The translations under genes were made by a program, and so were the position numbers. A DNA stretch of 9,613 nt from positions 1 to 9,613 of the forward strand of contig URTA01000077.1 of the NCBI GenBank assembly GCA_900550645.1. The letters run 5' to 3'. This stretch comes from an uncultured Porphyromonadaceae bacterium. GTDB lineage: Bacteria > Bacteroidota > Bacteroidia > Bacteroidales > Muribaculaceae. Position 1 is the stretch's first letter. Every line of letters starts with the position of its first letter. The notes beneath the pieces are model-generated. The model did not search any database. It was given only the letters and a program-made list of their open reading frames with translations, and had not been told where the DNA came from. Shown here in pieces: positions 6,497-9,613 of the stretch.

Positions 6497-7324
6497 ATGT
6501 GCGATTTGAAACGATTTAAGGAGAAGCAAGAGGGCGTATACGACCGTGCGCTGGAAGAAGTGAAAGCCGGTCGCAAGACCAGCCACTGGATGTGGTACAT
6601 TTTTCCGCAGTTCCAAGGTCTTGGACGTTCTGCGACATCGGAATTTTACGGCATCAAGAGCTTGGACGAGGCGCGTGCGTACCTCGCAGATGAGCTGCTC
6701 GGCTCGCGGCTGCGCGAGATTTCGTCGGCGTTGCTCGACCTCGAGGCCAGCGATGCAAAGGGAGTGTTCGGCTCTACGGACGCAATGAAGCTGAAATCGA
6801 GCATGACGTTGTTCGACCTTGTGTCGCCCGGTGATGTATTTGGCCGCGTCCTCGACAAGTACTATGAGGGCAAACGCTCTGGCAGGACGTTGAAGCTGGC
6901 CAAAGGAGATGCAGAGGGCTATGTGCCTGAAAATGCGCAGTACACGCCTGGTAATATCCGCGCATTGCGCCCCGGCGAGGTGTTCGTGTTTGGCAGCAAC
7001 CTTGCCGGCCACCATGCCGGCGGAGCAGCCCGCGTTGCGTTCAGGCTGTTTGGCGCGGTACACGGCCAGGGTGTCGGCTTGCAAGGGCAGTCATACGCTA
7101 TACCGACCATGCAGGGAGGCGTGGAGACTATTGCCCCGTATGTCGATGAGTTCATCTCGTTTGCCAAGTCACACCCGGAGCTGAAATTCTATGTCACGCG
7201 CATCGGCTGCGGCATTGCCGGCTTCCATGACGAGGAGATTGCTCCGCTGTTTGCAGCTGCGAGGCAGTTGCCCAACGTCACGCTGCCGCGCACTTTCTGC
7301 GAGGCAACCGACGGCAAGGAGTAG
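6497..7324 (+). CDS. DUF1810 domain fused to a macro-like (A1S_2505-type) domain protein
   Basis: The function is unknown. The 275 residues form two parts. Residues 1-135 are a DUF1810 (COG5579) domain with its hallmarks HWMWYIFPQ (30-38), YGIKSLDEARAYL (51-63), FGSTDAMKLKSSMTLF (91-106) and VFGRVLDKYY (114-123). A short linker leads to residues 150-267, which resemble a small family I recall being named A1S_2505 phage non-structural protein: VFVFGSNLAGHHAGGAARVA (162-181), LQGQSYAIPT (195-204) and VTRIGCGIAGF (233-243). The glycine-rich GSNLAG-HHAGGAA loop and the later G-C-G-I-A-G-F strand and loop recall the ADP-ribose-binding loops of macro domains; that link is inferred. There is no signal peptide or membrane segment, so it is probably cytoplasmic. 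It starts 47 bases after tRNA-Leu with no promoter or terminator seen between them, so it probably relies on the tRNA promoter. G+C and codon use look like the neighbours. Confidence 0.82.
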   Translation: MCDLKRFKEKQEGVYDRALEEVKAGRKTSHWMWYIFPQFQGLGRSATSEFYGIKSLDEARAYLADELLGSRLREISSALLDLEASDAKGVFGSTDAMKLKSSMTLFDLVSPGDVFGRVLDKYYEGKRSGRTLKLAKGDAEGYVPENAQYTPGNIRALRPGEVFVFGSNLAGHHAGGAARVAFRLFGAVHGQGVGLQGQSYAIPTMQGGVETIAPYVDEFISFAKSHPELKFYVTRIGCGIAGFHDEEIAPLFAAARQLPNVTLPRTFCEATDGKE

Positions 7325-7364
7325 TTTTCGGGTTTCGGATAGCGGCAGTTACCGAATTAATTAT

Positions 7365-7372
7365 TAAATTTG
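7365..7372 (+). promoter_or_regulatory. -7 promoter element of the OPT transporter gene
   Basis: TAAATTTG matches TANNTTTG exactly, 70 bases before the start codon at 7443. No TTTG is found at the right distance upstream, so the -33 element is poor and an activator may be needed. The sequence just after it matches that of the tRNA promoter. Confidence 0.5.
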
Positions 7373-7442
7373 CTACCGCAAAAGACCGCGCTGGTGCGTG
7401 GCCTGATTTCCGTTGTATTATAAACCCAACAACCATAGAATA

Positions 7443-9428
7443 ATGAGAGAAACAGAAGAAAACATGACAACCGGCACGGGGCTGCCCGAGAACGCCTTCC
7501 GCGAACTCGGCGCAGATGAGCAGTACACTCCCGTGATGCACCCGGCGCATGAGCAGAAGGAGGTGACTCCCTATTCTGTCATCACGGGCCTCATCATGGC
7601 GATTGTCTTCAGTGCCGCTGCCGCCTACCTCGGCCTGAAAGTGGGCCAGGTGTTTGAGGCCGCCATCCCCATCGCGATTATCGCAGTGGGACTTTCCAAC
7701 GCATTGGGCAAGAAGAACGCACTTGGCCAGAATGTTATCATCCAGTCGATAGGCGCATGCTCCGGCGTGATTGTGGCAGGTGCCATTTTCACCCTCCCCG
7801 CCCTGTACATATTGCAGGCTTCCTATCCCGACATCATGGTCGAGTTCTACCAGATATTCCTGAGTTCGCTGCTTGGCGGCATTCTGGGCATACTTTTCTT
7901 CATACCCTTCCGCAAGTATTTCGTCAAGGACATGCACGGCAAGTACCCCTTCCCGGAGGCTACGGCTACCACTCAGGTGCTCATCACCTCGCAGGCGTCC
8001 AAGTCGGAGAACGGCGGACAGGCCAAGACGCTCATTATCGCTTCGCTCATCGGCGGTGTCTACGACTACCTTGTCGCCACTTTTGGCTGGTGGGCTGAGA
8101 CTGTCACCTCGCACGCTACCGCATGGGGTACGGCTGTCGCAGAGAAGACCAAGCTCGTTTTCAGCTGCAATACCGGAGCCGCGCTCCTTGGCCTCGGCTA
8201 CATCGTTGGTCTGAAATACGCATTTGTCATCTTCGCCGGCTCGATCTTCGTCTGGTGGATTGTCATACCCCTTATGGGTACATACGGCGCACCCGAGATA
8301 GCATCACTCGCTCCCGAGGCGATATTCAAGGACTATGCCCGCATGATCGGCATCGGCGGTATCGCAATGGCTGGCGTTATAGGCATTGTCAAGTCATGGC
8401 CTATCATCATGCAGGCTATCGGGCTTGCCGGCCGTGAGCTGAAGGGCAAGTCATCGGGTGTCAAGGAAGTGCGCTGGCAGCTCGATCTTTCGATGAAGCA
8501 CATCGTCTTCTACATTGCCATCGCCCTCATCGTCGTGCTGATATTCTTCTGGCTCGGCGTGATACACAATATCGGTCAGGCCGCTGTGGCATGGCTCGTG
8601 GTGACTGTCATAGCGTTCCTGTTCACCACCGTTGCTGCCAACGCCATTGCAATCGTAGGCTCTAACCCTGTTTCCGGCATGACGCTGATGACACTAATCA
8701 TTGCCTCTGCGATATTCGTGGCTATCGGCATGAAAGGCACATCCGGCATCGTAGCGTCTATGGTCATCGGCGGCGTGGTCTGCACCGCACTCTCCATGGC
8801 CGGAGGTTTTGTTACCGACCTCAAGATAGGCTACTGGCTCGGCTCTACGCCCAAGAAGCAGGAAAGCTGGAAGTTCCTCGGCACATTCGTGTCCGCAGCC
8901 ACTGTCGGCGGTGTTATCCTCGTCCTCAACCAGGTATACGGTTTCAGCGGTGACAACGCACTCGTTGCTCCTCAGGCCAATGCCATGGCAAAGGTGATTG
9001 AACCACTCATGATGGGCGGCGACACCCCGTGGATACTCTATATGGTAGGCGCGATACTCGCCCTGATACTCAACTGGCTCGGCGTGCCGGCACTGGCATT
9101 CTGCCTCGGCATGTTCATCCCCTTGCAGCTCAACACCCCGATGCTTGTCGGCGGCGCAGTGGCATACATCGTGTCGCACAGCTCAAAGGACAAGAAAATC
9201 AACGATATGCGCCGCGACCGTGGTACACTCATCGCATCAGGCCTTATCGCCGGCGGTGCATTGTTTGGCGTGTTCGCCGCGATTACTCGCTTCGCAGGGT
9301 TTGAATACGACAACCCCGTGCCGGCAGACATGCAGCAGATACTCGGCTGTGTGGCATACGCACTTGTGATAGCCTACCTCATCTGGGATTCCAAGCGCGT
9401 AAAGCTCCCTAAACCGAAAATATCCTAA
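7443..9428 (+). CDS. OPT family oligopeptide transporter
   Basis: OPT transporters are proton-coupled inner-membrane importers of peptides or, in the YSL branch, metal chelates. The 661 residues are almost all hydrophobic helices, roughly 14-16 membrane segments by eye, starting at PYSVITGLIMAIVFSAAAAY (43-62). Family features seen: AYLGLKVGQVFEAAIPIAII (61-80), KYPFPEATATTQVL (167-180), GGVYDYL (204-210), the conserved GSNPVSGMTLM (406-416), and a C-terminal DRGTLIASGLIAGGALFGV (592-610). The length fits prokaryotic OPT proteins. The ATG at 7443 is chosen over an in-frame TTG at 7413, which adds only a polar stretch unlike the family; the ATG at 7464 is a further alternative. It has its own -7 element and a strong terminator, so it is probably a single-gene unit. 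The actual substrate cannot be told; import of small peptides would suit a gut anaerobe. Confidence 0.94.
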   Translation: MRETEENMTTGTGLPENAFRELGADEQYTPVMHPAHEQKEVTPYSVITGLIMAIVFSAAAAYLGLKVGQVFEAAIPIAIIAVGLSNALGKKNALGQNVIIQSIGACSGVIVAGAIFTLPALYILQASYPDIMVEFYQIFLSSLLGGILGILFFIPFRKYFVKDMHGKYPFPEATATTQVLITSQASKSENGGQAKTLIIASLIGGVYDYLVATFGWWAETVTSHATAWGTAVAEKTKLVFSCNTGAALLGLGYIVGLKYAFVIFAGSIFVWWIVIPLMGTYGAPEIASLAPEAIFKDYARMIGIGGIAMAGVIGIVKSWPIIMQAIGLAGRELKGKSSGVKEVRWQLDLSMKHIVFYIAIALIVVLIFFWLGVIHNIGQAAVAWLVVTVIAFLFTTVAANAIAIVGSNPVSGMTLMTLIIASAIFVAIGMKGTSGIVASMVIGGVVCTALSMAGGFVTDLKIGYWLGSTPKKQESWKFLGTFVSAATVGGVILVLNQVYGFSGDNALVAPQANAMAKVIEPLMMGGDTPWILYMVGAILALILNWLGVPALAFCLGMFIPLQLNTPMLVGGAVAYIVSHSSKDKKINDMRRDRGTLIASGLIAGGALFGVFAAITRFAGFEYDNPVPADMQQILGCVAYALVIAYLIWDSKRVKLPKPKIS

Positions 9429-9464
9429 GCGCATAGCGTAACAACGCACAGTTCACATAAACAA

Positions 9465-9505
9465 CTGGGACATCTCCGATACAGAGGAGGTGTCCCAGAT
9501 TTTTT
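9465..9505 (+). terminator. Intrinsic terminator of the OPT transporter gene
   Basis: A 13-base-pair stem (9465-9477 with 9486-9498) with an 8-base loop is followed by TTTTTT (9500-9505), 36 bases past the stop codon. Its one imperfect pair is U-G in the plus-strand RNA, which keeps the stem whole in the direction of the transporter transcript. Confidence 0.9.
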
Positions 9506-9569
9506 ATCTTTGTAATATGATGTAAATCAGTACATTGTGATTTTTGTTGTAAATTTTCTGGCGGAAATG

Positions 9570-9601
9570 TTTGGAATGTGATGAAGAAAACAGTATATTT
9601 G
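9570..9601 (+). promoter_or_regulatory. Promoter for a gene beyond the window
   Basis: TTTG (9570-9573), a 20-base spacer and TATATTTG (9594-9601) match both Bacteroidota elements. It follows the transporter terminator and fires rightward, with a start expected around 9608, so a separate unit begins just past the window edge. Confidence 0.65.
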
Positions 9602-9613
9602 CGGCGTAAACAG

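Noticed and set aside
6369..6497. tRNA-Leu as an integration site for a mobile element.
   Set aside because: No integrase, no second copy of the tRNA 3' end in the window, and no shift in base composition downstream.
6401..7084. A 227-codon minus-strand frame that runs over the fusion gene and into the tRNA.
   Set aside because: It overlaps a tRNA and a conserved gene on the other strand; the translation looks like a shadow.
7333..7360. A possible terminator after the fusion gene, TTCGG pairing with CCGAA.
   Set aside because: The stem is only five pairs around a 13-base loop and no U-run follows; chance is as likely.
7413..7442. A TTG start that would extend the transporter by ten residues.
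   Set aside because: The added residues (MYYKPNNHRI) are unlike the family N-terminus, and an ATG in the same frame lies 30 bases on at 7443.
7278..8114. A 278-codon open frame on the minus strand over the start of the transporter gene.
   Set aside because: It lies opposite the conserved OPT coding region and its translation shows no family-like features.

Overview
The window looks like a chromosomal stretch from a Bacteroidota bacterium, most likely order Bacteroidales and possibly Muribaculaceae or a relative; the family is a guess. Three things point there. The best promoter matches are of the Bacteroidota type (TTTG, about 20 bases, then TANNTTTG) rather than TTGACA/TATAAT. No gene start has a recognisable Shine-Dalgarno sequence; the leaders are A/T-rich instead. 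The proteins resemble Bacteroidales versions: an OmpA-like porin with an added coiled coil, a YbiT-like ABC-F protein with a worn second ATPase site, and a Dabb protein. I see no insertion sequence, integrase, phage gene, CRISPR array or rRNA.

Layout. (1) 1-362, minus: the first third of a glutamate dehydrogenase gene, cut by the window edge, with its own promoter. (2) 666-1919, minus: an outer-membrane beta-barrel protein with an OmpA peptidoglycan-binding domain, a hairpin terminator after it and a probable long 5' leader before it. (3) 6226 down to 2185, minus: four tightly spaced genes, folD - capA-like lipoprotein - ABC-F ATPase - Dabb protein, with gaps of 11, 36 and 32 bases. The only convincing promoter is upstream of folD, so they are probably one transcript. 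(4) 6369-7324, plus: tRNA-Leu(UAG) under a near-perfect promoter, followed 47 bases later by a two-domain DUF1810 / macro-like fusion gene with no terminator between them. (5) 7443-9428, plus: an OPT-family peptide transporter with its own -7 element and a strong intrinsic terminator. (6) 9506 to the end: non-coding, ending in a promoter that fires rightward out of the window.

Functionally the region is mostly housekeeping: nitrogen assimilation (GdhA), envelope anchoring (OmpA-like), one-carbon folate metabolism (FolD), a surface or periplasmic CapA-type lipoprotein, ribosome-associated ABC-F function and peptide uptake (OPT). The least understood gene is the DUF1810 / macro-like fusion behind the tRNA. 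Its second domain resembles ADP-ribose-binding folds, and its position on a tRNA transcript is unusual. I do not see a clear new multi-gene system; the best leads are that fusion, the degenerate second ATPase site of the ABC-F protein, and the shared start-site sequence of two promoters.
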